DNA of 64,000 nucleotides from NCBI RefSeq assembly GCF_002754375.1, contig NZ_PEFF01000001.1, positions 3,182,501 through 3,246,500 of the forward strand. Direction: 5' to 3'. The DNA comes from Variovorax sp. 54. Its GTDB lineage: Bacteria; Pseudomonadota; Gammaproteobacteria; Burkholderiales; Burkholderiaceae_C. Shown here in pieces: positions 35,222-44,070 of the stretch. The notes beneath the pieces are model-generated. The model made no database searches. It saw only the letters and a list, made by a program, of their open reading frames with translations, and was not told the origin of the DNA. How positions within the stretch are numbered: the first letter of the stretch is position 1; each line of letters opens with the position of its first letter. A program made the position numbers and the translations under genes.

Positions 35222-35224
35222 TTG

Positions 35225-35776
35225 ATGGGCAACAAACTCTACGTCGGCAACCTGCCTTACTCGGTGCGCGACGGTGATCTCGAACAGGCCTTTGGCCAGT
35301 TCGGCGCAGTGACCAGCGCCAAGGTCATGATGGAGCGCGACACGGGTCGCTCGAAGGGCTTCGGCTTTGTCGAGATGGGCAGTGACGCGGAAGCACAGGC
35401 CGCCATCAACGGCATGAACGGCCAGCCCCTGGGCGGCCGCAGCGTGGTCGTCAACGAGGCACGTCCCATGGAAGCACGTCCTCCCCGCAGCGGTGGTGGC
35501 GGCTACGGCGGCGGCGGCGGTGGTGGTGGTTATGGCGGCGGTGGTGGCGGTGGCTACGGCGGCGGCGGTGGTGGCGGCTACGGTGGTGGCGGCGGTGGCC
35601 GTTCCGGCGGTGGCGGCGGCTACGGCGGTGGCGGTGGTGGTCGCTCGGGCGGCGGCGGTGGTGGCGATGGCGGTTTCCGCAGCCCCTATGGCGCAGGTCC
35701 CCGTGGCGGCGGCGGCGGTGGTCGCAGCGGCGGCGGTGGTGGCGGCTACGGCGGCGGCGGCAACGGTGGGTACTGA
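35225..35776 (+). CDS. Glycine-rich RRM RNA-binding protein
   Basis: A 183-residue protein. Residues 3-80 are an RNA recognition motif with RNP2 KLYVGNLPY and RNP1 RSKGFGFVEM; residues 90-183 are Gly-rich with RSGGGGG, GGYGGGG and a Tyr end, resembling cold-induced cyanobacterial and plant Rbp proteins. Such proteins act as RNA chaperones. ATG at 35225 follows AGGAG; a TTG one codon upstream is unlikely. A strong terminator follows. Confidence 0.93.
   Translation: MGNKLYVGNLPYSVRDGDLEQAFGQFGAVTSAKVMMERDTGRSKGFGFVEMGSDAEAQAAINGMNGQPLGGRSVVVNEARPMEARPPRSGGGGYGGGGGGGGYGGGGGGGYGGGGGGGYGGGGGGRSGGGGGYGGGGGGRSGGGGGGDGGFRSPYGAGPRGGGGGGRSGGGGGGYGGGGNGGY
35492..35773 (+). repeat. GGN-triplet low-complexity tract in the RRM gene
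   Basis: About 94 codons are mainly GGC and GGT interrupted by TAC, CGT/TCC and AGC. The DNA consists of near-repeats of GGCGGTGGTGGC-type units and can change length by slippage without breaking the frame when multiples of three bases are involved. Confidence 0.8.
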
Positions 35777-35817
35777 CCCCCGTTCACTCCTTCGCATGCC
35801 TCACGGCACACAAACAC

Positions 35818-35845
35818 AAAAGGCTCCCTCGGGAGCCTTTTTTTT
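35818..35845 (+). terminator. Intrinsic terminator after the RRM gene
   Basis: AAAGGCTCCC and GGGAGCC arms around a small TC loop are followed by eight to nine T residues; a canonical terminator for the RRM gene, and its A-run also supports the converging SDR transcript. Confidence 0.9.
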
Positions 35846-35877
35846 GGCTGCGCGCCGCTGATCAGCGACGCAGCAGC

Positions 35878-36663
35878 TCAGGCTTCGCCGCTGCGCTTCT
35901 TGCGCGCCCGGCCCTGCACCGCGCGGTCGAGCACGGCGTTGGGCAGCAGGCGCATGACCTTGGCGACCACGCCCATCTGCCACGGAATCACGCGGTAGCT
36001 CGTGCCGGCCTCAATGGCGCGCAGCGCCTGGGCCGCAAAGTCTTCGGGCTGCATGAGAAAGGGCATGCCGTAGCGGTTGCCCTGCGTCAGCGGCGTGTCG
36101 ATGTAGCCCGGGCAGAGCGTGACGACCTTCACCCCGCTGGTGCGCAGCTCCCCGCGCAGGCTCTCGCAGTACGCCACGACGCCGGCCTTGCTCGCGCAGT
36201 AGGCGCCGTGCCCCGGCAGCCCGCGAATGGCGGCGACGCTGCCGATGCCCACAAGCCGCCCGCTGCCACGCTGCACCATGGCCTGCACGAAGGGATGAAA
36301 GGTGGCGGCCAGCCCCACGTTGTTGACGGCGAAGGTGCGCGCCAGCACGTCGAGGTCCGCGCGGTCGGCCGTGTCGATGCCGATGCTGATGCCGGCGTTG
36401 GCGATCACCACGTCGGGCACGCCCTGGCGCGCGATGCAGTCGGTGCCGGCGGCCACGATGCTGTCGGTGTCCGCCACGTCGGCACCGTAGACCTGGTAGC
36501 GGCCCGCGTCCAGCTGGCGACCCGTGGCCCAGGCGTCGATCTCCGCCGTGCGCCGCGCGACCAGCGCCAGCCGGTAGCCCGCGTCGTAGAAAGACGCGGC
36601 CAGGGCCTGGCCGATGCCGCTGGAAGCGCCGGTGATGAAGACGAGCGGTGCGGCGGTGGTCAT
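35878..36663 (-). CDS. SDR family NAD(P)-dependent oxidoreductase
   Basis: A 261-residue short-chain dehydrogenase. The cofactor motif TGASSGIGQALA (residues ~11-22), NAGIS, the catalytic Ser in IGSVAAIRGLPG and YCASK give the SDR active site Ser-Tyr-Lys. Substrate is unknown. It lies 43 bases after lptC on the same strand, so it may share the lptC transcript. Confidence 0.9.
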   Translation of the reverse strand: MTTAAPLVFITGASSGIGQALAASFYDAGYRLALVARRTAEIDAWATGRQLDAGRYQVYGADVADTDSIVAAGTDCIARQGVPDVVIANAGISIGIDTADRADLDVLARTFAVNNVGLAATFHPFVQAMVQRGSGRLVGIGSVAAIRGLPGHGAYCASKAGVVAYCESLRGELRTSGVKVVTLCPGYIDTPLTQGNRYGMPFLMQPEDFAAQALRAIEAGTSYRVIPWQMGVVAKVMRLLPNAVLDRAVQGRARKKRSGEA

Positions 36664-36706
36664 GTATCGGTCGTCTCCCGGGAGCTTGTTTTTGTATGGC
36701 AGCCGC

Positions 36707-37357
36707 TCAGCGCGGCTTGCCCGCCGCGGCCGACGGCACCAGCACGCCGCGCACGCGGCCTGTGAGGTTGGCCACGCCGCTCAGGTTGTCGTAGTCGAGC
36801 GTGTCGCCGGTGAACTGGTCGCTGCCGCGGATGAGCGTGACCGGCTTGTTCGACTGCACCTTCTCGGTGTCGAGAAACGCGTGCAGGAACTCGCCACGGA
36901 ACTCCAGCCGCGGCGTGGCCTTGCCGCTTGCGCTGACCGTCGGTTCGCGGATCACGATCGCGTTGCCGAACAGCTGGATCTCGCTGCCATCGGAGTTCGA
37001 CAAGCCCCGGTTCGCCGACGAACGCGTGACGAGCCCCTCGGGCGACACCGAGCGCATGCGCACCTGGTCGACCTCGATGGTGTCGGTGTCCGGGTAGTGC
37101 CGTCCCTCGGTGCCGTGCAGCTCGCTGCGCAGGTCGCCGTTGGGCAGGAAATTCTTGATGACGAAGTCCCGCATGAAGTAGTCGGGCTCGTGCGTGGGCG
37201 CCGCCTTGGCGGTGGGCTCCAGCAGCTTGGGCGCATTGCGCACCAGCCAGTAGGTGCCCAGCGCCACGCCCGCCATCAGGATGATCGGCAGGTAGATGGT
37301 GGTGCGGTCGAGCACATCGCGCGTCAGGTTCCAGGCGCGTCGCAGCTGCGGGCTCAT
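36707..37357 (-). CDS. lptC: LPS export protein LptC
   Basis: A 216-residue bitopic protein: one N-terminal helix (YLPIILMAGVALGTYWLV) then a periplasmic beta-jellyroll (FVIKNFLPNGDLRSELHGTE). LptC forms the inner-membrane LPS transport bridge with LptBFG and LptA. Its start overlaps the kdsC stop (ATGA type). The neighbours expected next to it, lptA and lptB, are absent here. Confidence 0.92.
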   Translation of the reverse strand: MSPQLRRAWNLTRDVLDRTTIYLPIILMAGVALGTYWLVRNAPKLLEPTAKAAPTHEPDYFMRDFVIKNFLPNGDLRSELHGTEGRHYPDTDTIEVDQVRMRSVSPEGLVTRSSANRGLSNSDGSEIQLFGNAIVIREPTVSASGKATPRLEFRGEFLHAFLDTEKVQSNKPVTLIRGSDQFTGDTLDYDNLSGVANLTGRVRGVLVPSAAAGKPR

Positions 37358-37902
37358 GGTCGGGGGCCCAGGGCAGCGTCGAGCAGCGGGCGGTACTGGC
37401 CGCAGGCCGTCAACAGCAGGTCGCAGAATTCGCGCGCCGCGCCTTCGCCGCCGCGTGCGGTGGTCACATAGCGCGCCACGGCACGCACTTCGGCGTGCGC
37501 GTTGGCCGGCGCTGCTGCGAAGCCGACGCGGGTCAGCACCGGCAGGTCGGGCCAGTCGTCGCCGATGGCGGCGGCCTGCGCCCAGGTGAAGCCGAGCTGC
37601 TTCAGCATGGCTTCGGCGGCGGGCAGCTTGTCTTCGGTGCCGTAGCGCACGTGCTCGATGCCCAGCGCCTCGAGCCGCACGCGCAGCGGCTTGGAGTCGC
37701 GCCCGGTGATCACGGCCGGCGTGATGCCGGCCTTGCGCAGCAGCTTGAGGCCGTAGCCGTCGAGGATGCTGAAGCGCTTGAGCGTTTCGCCGTGCTCGGT
37801 GAAGTACACGCCGCCGTCGGTCAGCACGCCGTCGATGTCGAAGAAGACGATGCGCACATCTTGCGCGGCCAGCAGGGTCTCGGCCTGGAAATCAAGCGGC
37901 AT
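37354..37902 (-). CDS. kdsC: KDO-8-phosphate phosphatase (HAD family)
   Basis: A 182-residue HAD phosphatase without cap domain: motif I FFDIDGVLTDGGV, motif II TGRDSKP, motif III/IV GDDWPDLPVL. It hydrolyses KDO-8-phosphate to KDO in the cytoplasm. Placement between kdsD and lptC is the normal order. The ATG overlaps the kdsD stop (TGATG). Confidence 0.95.
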   Translation of the reverse strand: MPLDFQAETLLAAQDVRIVFFDIDGVLTDGGVYFTEHGETLKRFSILDGYGLKLLRKAGITPAVITGRDSKPLRVRLEALGIEHVRYGTEDKLPAAEAMLKQLGFTWAQAAAIGDDWPDLPVLTRVGFAAAPANAHAEVRAVARYVTTARGGEGAAREFCDLLLTACGQYRPLLDAALGPRP

Positions 37903-38903
37903 CAGATGACCTTCGCGCGCATCAGGTCGTTGGTGTTCACCGCGCCGACGATCACCCCCGCGCTGTCGATCACGAACAGGCGGGTGATGCCGCATTGCTC
38001 CATGAGTTCGGCCGCCTCCACCGCCAGCGCGTCGACGCGGATGGTGCGCGGGTCGCGGTGCATGATGTCGGCCGCCTTGGGCGTGCGCAGGTCGGCGCCG
38101 GCTTCGATCAGGCGGCGCAGGTCGCCGTCGGTGAAGATGCCCAGCGCCCGGCCATCGGACTCGACCACGGCAGCGGCGCCGAAGCCCTTGATGCTCATCG
38201 CGCGCATCAGCTCGCTGACGGTGGCCGTCGGCGGCACGCACGGCACCTCGTCGCCCGAGCGCATGACGTCGCTCAGGTGGGTGAGCAGCTTGCGGCCCAG
38301 CGCGCCGCCCGGGTGCGAGCGCGCGAAGTCTTCGGAGCCGAAACCGCGCGCGTCGAGCAGGGCCACGGCCAGGGCGTCGCCCATGGCGATCTGCGCGGTG
38401 GTGCTCGCGGTGGGTGCGAGGTTCAGCGGGCAGGCTTCCTTGGCGACGCCGGCATCGATCACGATGTCGGCATGGCGCGCCAGGGTGGAATCGGCACGGC
38501 CGGTGATGGCGATCAAGGGCACGCCCTGGCGCTTGACCACCGGCAGCAGCACGGTGAGTTCGTCGACCTCGCCGCTGTTGGAGATGGCCAGCACGAGGTC
38601 GACCGACTTGATCATGCCGAGGTCGCCGTGGCTGGCCTCGGCCGGGTGCACGAACATCGCGGGCGTGCCGGTGGAGGCGAGGGTGGCGGCGATCTTGCGG
38701 CCGACGTGGCCGCTCTTGCCCATGCCCATCACGACCACGCGGCCGCGCACCTCAAGAATCTTGCGCACGGCCTCGACAAAACTCGGACCGACGCGGGCCT
38801 TCAGGCCGAGGACGGCTTCGGCTTCGATGTCGAATGTGACGCGTGCCCGGGCCAGGATGGCTTCGGGGTCGACCATGGGGGTCGGGGCGGGGCGGGAGCT
38901 CAT
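37902..38903 (-). CDS. kdsD: Arabinose-5-phosphate isomerase KdsD
   Basis: A 333-residue enzyme that makes arabinose-5-phosphate for KDO. An SIS sugar isomerase domain (VMGMGKSGHVGRKIAATLAS, VLAISNSGEVDELTVLLP) is followed by two CBS modules (MRSGDEVPCVPPTATVSE and MHRDPRTIRVDALAVE). The arrangement and length are standard. It starts divergent from the antiporter gene. Confidence 0.95.
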   Translation of the reverse strand: MSSRPAPTPMVDPEAILARARVTFDIEAEAVLGLKARVGPSFVEAVRKILEVRGRVVVMGMGKSGHVGRKIAATLASTGTPAMFVHPAEASHGDLGMIKSVDLVLAISNSGEVDELTVLLPVVKRQGVPLIAITGRADSTLARHADIVIDAGVAKEACPLNLAPTASTTAQIAMGDALAVALLDARGFGSEDFARSHPGGALGRKLLTHLSDVMRSGDEVPCVPPTATVSELMRAMSIKGFGAAAVVESDGRALGIFTDGDLRRLIEAGADLRTPKAADIMHRDPRTIRVDALAVEAAELMEQCGITRLFVIDSAGVIVGAVNTNDLMRAKVI

Positions 38904-38989
38904 CGCCGGATTTTACGAGGCGGGCGCGGTCGGCGATCACATGGCCCGGGGAAGCCCGGGGCACGGACATTGCTCTAGCATCGGCGCCT

Positions 38990-40975
38990 ATGTCTTCGTT
39001 CGATCTCACGCTGTTGTATCTGTTGGCCGCGGTGATCGGCGTGGTGGCCTGCCGGTCACTGAAGCTGCCGCCGATGCTCGGCTACCTGACGGCCGGCGTG
39101 CTCATCGGCCCGCATGCGCTGGCGCTGGCGCAGAACTCCGAAGGCATCCGCCACCTGGGCGAATTCGGCGTGGTGTTCCTGATGTTCGTGATCGGGCTCG
39201 AGTTCAGCCTGCCCAAGCTGCGCGCCATGCGCAAGCACGTGTTCGGGCTGGGCCTGCTGCAGGTGCTGCTGACCATGGCGCTGGCCACCGTCGGCGCGCT
39301 GCTCATCGCCACGCAGCTGCCACCGGCCTGGCAGCTCGGGTGGCAGACCACGCTGGCGCTGTCGAGCGCGCTCACCATGAGCAGCACGGCCATCGTGGTC
39401 AAGCTGATGGCCGAGCGGCTCGAGCTGGAGAGCGAACACGGCAAGCGCGTGATGGGCGTGCTGCTGTTTCAAGACCTGGCCGTGGTGCCGCTGCTGGTGC
39501 TGATTCCCGCCCTGGGCGCACCGCCCGAGGCGCTGGCCAAGGCGCTGGGCTTCGCGCTGGTGAAGGCGACCTTCCTCATCGGCGTGCTGCTCTACGGCGG
39601 GCCGCGCATCATGCGCTGGTGGCTCACGCTAGTGGCGCGGCGGCGCAGCGAAGAGCTGTTCATCCTGAACGTGCTGCTGATCACGCTGGGCCTGGCCTGG
39701 CTCACCGAGCGGGCCGGCCTGAGCCTGGCGCTGGGCGCCTTCATCGCCGGCATGCTGGTGTCGGAAACGGAATACAAGCACCAGGTCGAAACCGACATCC
39801 GCCCCTTTCACGACGTGCTGCTGGGGCTGTTCTTCATCACCGTCGGCATGTCGCTCGACTGGCACATCGTGGTCGAGCGCTGGCTGCTGGTGGCCGTGCT
39901 GCTGGTGGTGCCGCTGCTGTTCAAGCTGGTGTTGGTGACCGTGCTGGCGCGGGTGCTGGGCGCGACTTCGGGCGTGTCGCTGCGCACCGGCCTGTACCTG
40001 GCGCAGGCCGGCGAGTTCGGCTTCGTGCTGCTCACGCTCGCGCAAGAGCGCAGCCTGCTGCCGCCGTGGCTGGCCAACCCGGTGCTGGCGTCGATGGTGC
40101 TGTCGATGCTGGCCACGCCCTTCATCGTGATGTACAGCAACGCCATCGTGCGCAAGCTGGTGGCCAGCGACTGGCTGCAGCAGTCGCTGCAGATGACCAG
40201 CATCGCGCGCAAGACCATCAACACCGCGCAGCACGTGATCATCTGCGGCTACGGGCGCTGCGGCCAGAACCTGGCGCGCATCCTCGAGCGCGAAGGCATT
40301 CCCTACATGGCGCTCGACCTCGACCCCGACCGCGTGCGCCAGGCCGCCGCGGCCGGCGATTCGGTGGTGTTCGGCGACGCGGCGCGGCTGCAGGCGCTGA
40401 TGGCCGCGGGCCTAGCGCGCGCCAGCGCGGTGGTCGTCACCTACCTGGACGTGGGGGGCGCGATGAAGGTGCTGGCCAACACCCGCGCCCACGCGGCGCA
40501 CGTGCCGGTGATTGTGCGCACGCAGGACGACCACGACCTCGAAAAACTGCAGGCCGCCGGCGCGACCGAGGTGGTGCCCGAGGCCATCGAGGGTTCGCTG
40601 ATGCTCGCCAGCCATGCGCTGGCGCTGGTCGGCGTGCCGATGCGGCGCGTGATCCGTGTCGTGCAGGACCAGCGCGACGCGCGCTACAACCTGCTGCGCG
40701 GCTACTTCCACGGCGCCGACGACGACAACGCCGACGAGATCGACCACGAGCGCCTGAACAGCTTCACGCTCACGTCGGGCGCACGCGCCATCGGCCAGAC
40801 GCTGGGACGGCTGGCGCTGCCGACGCTGGGCGTGCGCGTGGCCAACCTGCGCCGGCAGGACGGTCAGGCGCGCGTGCCGGACGACGACACGCTGCTGTCG
40901 GACGGTGACACGCTGGTTCTGTCGGGCAAGCCCGCCGCGCTGGCGATTGCCATCGAGCGGCTGCAGAAGGGCTGA
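38990..40975 (+). CDS. Monovalent cation:proton antiporter (CPA2, Kef-type)
   Basis: A 661-residue Kef-type protein. The N-terminal ~390 residues hold 12-13 helices, with the FVIGLEFSLPKLRAM and LGAFIAGMLVSETEYKHQ blocks of the CPA2 antiporter domain. The C-terminal part has a TrkA_N nucleotide-binding domain (HVIICGYGRCGQNLARIL, ALDLDPDRV) and a TrkA_C domain. Members exchange K+ or Na+ for H+, often gated by NAD(H) or glutathione adducts. ATG at 38990 starts MSSFDLTLLYLLAAV. Confidence 0.93.
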   Translation: MSSFDLTLLYLLAAVIGVVACRSLKLPPMLGYLTAGVLIGPHALALAQNSEGIRHLGEFGVVFLMFVIGLEFSLPKLRAMRKHVFGLGLLQVLLTMALATVGALLIATQLPPAWQLGWQTTLALSSALTMSSTAIVVKLMAERLELESEHGKRVMGVLLFQDLAVVPLLVLIPALGAPPEALAKALGFALVKATFLIGVLLYGGPRIMRWWLTLVARRRSEELFILNVLLITLGLAWLTERAGLSLALGAFIAGMLVSETEYKHQVETDIRPFHDVLLGLFFITVGMSLDWHIVVERWLLVAVLLVVPLLFKLVLVTVLARVLGATSGVSLRTGLYLAQAGEFGFVLLTLAQERSLLPPWLANPVLASMVLSMLATPFIVMYSNAIVRKLVASDWLQQSLQMTSIARKTINTAQHVIICGYGRCGQNLARILEREGIPYMALDLDPDRVRQAAAAGDSVVFGDAARLQALMAAGLARASAVVVTYLDVGGAMKVLANTRAHAAHVPVIVRTQDDHDLEKLQAAGATEVVPEAIEGSLMLASHALALVGVPMRRVIRVVQDQRDARYNLLRGYFHGADDDNADEIDHERLNSFTLTSGARAIGQTLGRLALPTLGVRVANLRRQDGQARVPDDDTLLSDGDTLVLSGKPAALAIAIERLQKG

Positions 40976-40991
40976 GGCCGCCGGCGCGGGC

Positions 40992-41930
40992 TCAGTTCAA
41001 GAGCGACGGGTTGCGCTTTTCTTCGTCGATGCGCTGCTGACGGCGCACCGCTTCGCACTGCGCGTGCGACTTGTACTCGGGCTTCGCGCACTGGGCCGCC
41101 ATGCATTGCGCCTTGGCGATGAAGTTGCGGTCGCCGCATTGGGCCTGCGGATCGGCCGGCGGAGCCGGTGTCGCAGGCGCGGGTGCTGGAGCAACCGCCA
41201 CGGGCGCCGCAGCGGGCGGTGCCTGCGGCGCTGGCGCGGCAGGCGTCGCCGGCTTGCGCGGCTTCGCGACGGGCGTCGGCTTGGGTGCAGCTTCGGCTGG
41301 CTCGACGACCGCTTCTGCAGGTGGCGGTTCGGCCACGGGCGGCGCGGGCTCGGTCGGAACGGGCGATGGCTCGACCGCTGGCGGCGCCACCACGGGAGCC
41401 GGCGCGATCGCTGGGGCCGGCGCCCCGGCCGGTTCGGGCGCCTTGCTGCCAGTCCCGTAGCCCAGCCAGCCCGCGACCACCAGCAGCAGCGCGACCGCGA
41501 GCAGCCCCAGCCACAACCCGATGCCACGCGGGCGCAGCACCGGCTCGGGCGGCTTGATGCGCTTGACCTTGATCCGCGTCTTTGGCCGGTCGGCCCGCGG
41601 GGACGGAGGCAAGGACGACCCCGCGCCCCCACGTCCCGGCGCCACGATCACGGTTCGTTCATCCGCCGGCGGTGGTGGGGGCGGCTCGGGCATCCAGCCG
41701 TTGGACGCAGGCGACGACGCGCGCTTCGACTCCGCGGGATCGAACAACGGCGCGGGAATGGTCGGCGCGCGCAGTTGGGCCGGTGCGGTGGTCGCCCATT
41801 CGCGGTCGGCAGCGGCGGGCCCCGGCGGCGGGGGAATGCGGTCGGCGGCCGACAGCCGGCCACCGCAGCTTCTGCAGAAGTTGGCACCGTCGCGGTTGTC
41901 CGCGTCACAGACCGGGCAGATCAAGGCCAT
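40992..41930 (-). CDS. Zinc-ribbon membrane protein with Pro/Ala-rich linker
   Basis: A 312-residue protein of unknown role. The N-terminus has a zinc ribbon (CPVCDADNRDGANFCRSCGG). A disordered Pro/Ala region follows, then one helix (GLWLGLLAVALLLVVAGWLG, residues ~137-156), another ~100 residues of Ala/Pro repeats and a Cys-containing C-terminal segment (QCGDRNFIAKAQCMAAQC). Topology suggests a cytoplasmic ribbon and periplasmic tail. Sensing or scaffolding is a guess. Confidence 0.75.
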   Translation of the reverse strand: MALICPVCDADNRDGANFCRSCGGRLSAADRIPPPPGPAAADREWATTAPAQLRAPTIPAPLFDPAESKRASSPASNGWMPEPPPPPPADERTVIVAPGRGGAGSSLPPSPRADRPKTRIKVKRIKPPEPVLRPRGIGLWLGLLAVALLLVVAGWLGYGTGSKAPEPAGAPAPAIAPAPVVAPPAVEPSPVPTEPAPPVAEPPPAEAVVEPAEAAPKPTPVAKPRKPATPAAPAPQAPPAAAPVAVAPAPAPATPAPPADPQAQCGDRNFIAKAQCMAAQCAKPEYKSHAQCEAVRRQQRIDEEKRNPSLLN

Positions 41931-42020
41931 GGCTCACCAGCAATTCTCAGGATCGAAAACGAAGACTTGTTCTTGTTGTTGTGCAGCGGCTGGCAGCGCG
42001 CGGCGAGCGGGAAGCTCAGC

Positions 42021-42482
42021 TCAGGTGACGGCCACCCGCTTGGAACGGTGCGCCATGCGCTTGGCGATCACGGCGCCGAGCGCCATCGCGATGTCCAGCG
42101 CCATGTTGGGCTGGCGGTTCGACATCTCGGAAAACCGCACGGCGGTGAGGCGCCACGCGCGCCCCGCACCCGTCACCACCACGTTGGCCGCATGCGGCTC
42201 ACGCGAGAAGAACGAGCCTTCGCCCACCACCGAGCCCGGCGACAGCACGGCCAGGCGCATCTGCTCCTTGCTGCTGACACGGTGCACGCTGATGGCGCCG
42301 CTTTCGATGAAGAACACCGAGCGGTCGTGCGTGCCCTGGGAGATCAGCACGTCGCCGATGGCGGTTTCGATCGGCTGCAGATAACCCGCGAGCGTGTCCC
42401 ACTGCGCGACGCTCAAGGTCAGCGCGAACGCATCGGCGCTCAGGTTCTCCGCGATGGCGCGGCTCAGGTTCTGGATGGACAT
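42021..42482 (-). CDS. Stand-alone cyclic-nucleotide-binding domain protein
   Basis: A 153-residue protein consisting of one cNMP-binding beta-roll: LQPIETAIGDVLISQGTHDR, VFFIESGAISVHR, SPGSVVGEGSFFSREP, with a terminal helix. No helix-turn-helix follows, so it is not a complete Crp/Fnr regulator. The phosphate-binding cassette Arg/Glu pattern is only partly retained, so ligand binding is uncertain. Confidence 0.82.
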   Translation of the reverse strand: MSIQNLSRAIAENLSADAFALTLSVAQWDTLAGYLQPIETAIGDVLISQGTHDRSVFFIESGAISVHRVSSKEQMRLAVLSPGSVVGEGSFFSREPHAANVVVTGAGRAWRLTAVRFSEMSNRQPNMALDIAMALGAVIAKRMAHRSKRVAVT

Positions 42483-42583
42483 GTTTTTCTCGACCCCCGC
42501 AAGTGATCCGAAGTATCCGCGAAGGCCCCGAGGTTCGGCTACAACTGTTTACGCTTTCCCCGGCGAAGCGCACGCATGTGTCG

Positions 42584-43996
42584 CTATTTCCCGATACAGA
42601 AGCGCGAAAAGATGACACCCAGCAGATCGTCCGCGCCGAACTCGCCGGTGATCTCGTTGAGCGCGTTCTGGGCCAGCCGCAGCTCCTCGGCCAGCAGGTC
42701 GAGCAGCTGCGCCTGCGCCGCCAGGTGGGCCGCCGCCAGCGCGAGGTGCGTCTCGACGCGGGCCAGCGCCTGCACATGGCGCGCGCGCGCCAGGTAAACG
42801 CCTTCGGGCACGGCCTGCCAGCCGGCCATGGCGAGCAGTTGGTCGCGCAGCGCCTCGATGCCCGCGCCGGTCTTGGCTGACAGCGCGATGCCTTCGGACG
42901 GTGGCGCGGCCGACGATGCAGCGTCCTGCTTGTTCCACACATCGAGCACCGGCACGCTCGCCGGCAGCTTGCGCCGCAGGCCCGCCAGGATCTCGGCGTC
43001 GGCGGCGGCGTAGTCGGGCTGGTCGGCGCGCGTGAGGTCGTGCAGGAACAGCACGGCGTCGGCGCTTTCGATCTGCCCCCAGGCGCGCGCCACGCCGATC
43101 TGTTCGACCTCGTCGGTGCTGTCGCGCAGGCCGGCGGTGTCGGCCACGTGCAGCGGCACGCCGTGGATCTGGATGGTCTGCGAGACCACGTCGCGCGTGG
43201 TGCCCGCGATGGCGCTCACGATGGCCAGCTCGGCGCCGGCCAGCGCGTTGAGCAGCGAACTCTTGCCGGCGTTGGGTTGGCCCGCGATCACCACCTTGAT
43301 GCCTTCGCGCAGCAATGCCCCTTGCTTGGCGCGCAGCTGCACGGCGGCCAACTGCGCCTGCAGCCGTTGCAGCTGGCCCGTGGCGTCGGCTTTCTGGAGG
43401 AAGTCGATTTCTTCCTCGGGAAAGTCGAGCGTGGCCTCGACCAGCATGCGCAGGTGGATGAGCGCGTCGCGCAGCGTGTGGATCTCACGCGAGAACGCGC
43501 CCGACAGCGAGCGCCCGGCACTGCGCGCGGCGGCCTCGGTGCTCGCGTCGATCAGGTCGGCGATGGCCTCGGCCTGGGCCAGGTCGATCTTGCCGTTGAG
43601 AAAGGCGCGCTGGCTGAACTCGCCCGGCTCGGCCACGCGCAGGCCGGGCAGGCGTGGACGATGGGTGGCCGGATCGATTTCGGCTGCGGCCTCGAGGCAG
43701 CGCGACAACAAGAGCTGCAGCACGACCGGGCCGCCGTGCGCCTGCAGCTCGAGCACGTCTTCGCCGGTGTAGGAATGCGGCGTCGGGAAATGGATCGCCA
43801 GGCCGTGGTCGACCGGCTCGCCCTGCGCATCGCGAAAGGGCAGGTAGGTGGCCTCGCGCGGCTTGAGCGCACGGGCGCACAGCGCCTCGACCAGCGGCGC
43901 CAGCCGGGCGCCCGACACGCGAACGATGCCGACCGCCCCGCGCCCCGGGGCGGTGGCGATGGCGACGATGGGATCGGAGGTGCGGGCAAGCGTCAT
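42584..43996 (-). CDS. mnmE: tRNA modification GTPase MnmE
   Basis: A 470-residue MnmE: an N-terminal tetrahydrofolate-binding domain ([36 protein letters not shown]), a G domain near residue 225 ([20 protein letters not shown]) and the C-terminal CIGK with the conserved Cys. With MnmG it makes the carboxymethylaminomethyl group at wobble U34. Standard neighbour of yidC. Confidence 0.96.
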   Translation of the reverse strand: MTLARTSDPIVAIATAPGRGAVGIVRVSGARLAPLVEALCARALKPREATYLPFRDAQGEPVDHGLAIHFPTPHSYTGEDVLELQAHGGPVVLQLLLSRCLEAAAEIDPATHRPRLPGLRVAEPGEFSQRAFLNGKIDLAQAEAIADLIDASTEAAARSAGRSLSGAFSREIHTLRDALIHLRMLVEATLDFPEEEIDFLQKADATGQLQRLQAQLAAVQLRAKQGALLREGIKVVIAGQPNAGKSSLLNALAGAELAIVSAIAGTTRDVVSQTIQIHGVPLHVADTAGLRDSTDEVEQIGVARAWGQIESADAVLFLHDLTRADQPDYAAADAEILAGLRRKLPASVPVLDVWNKQDAASSAAPPSEGIALSAKTGAGIEALRDQLLAMAGWQAVPEGVYLARARHVQALARVETHLALAAAHLAAQAQLLDLLAEELRLAQNALNEITGEFGADDLLGVIFSRFCIGK

Positions 43997-44016
43997 GACA
44001 GCGCGATTCTTTCAGC

Positions 44017-44049
44017 AAAAAGCAAAGGGCCGCGGATGCGGCCCTTTGC
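44017..44049 (-). terminator. Intrinsic terminator after yidC
   Basis: The 12-bp arms GCAAAGGGCCGC and GCGGCCCTTTGC enclose a GGAT loop; on the minus strand the stem is followed by TTTTTG. This ends the rpmH-rnpA-yidD-yidC transcript before mnmE. Confidence 0.88.
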
Positions 44050-44070
44050 GGGTGGCGGAGGCCGTGCGGC

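Noticed and set aside
35492..35773. Regular repeat structure resembling a tandem or CRISPR-like array
   Set aside because: The units are codon-level GGN repeats within the RRM gene's Gly tail; there are no equal spacers and no cas genes.
37495..40908. Long plus-strand open frame over kdsC, kdsD and the antiporter
   Set aside because: It crosses known genes on both strands in wrong frames and has no recognisable protein motif.
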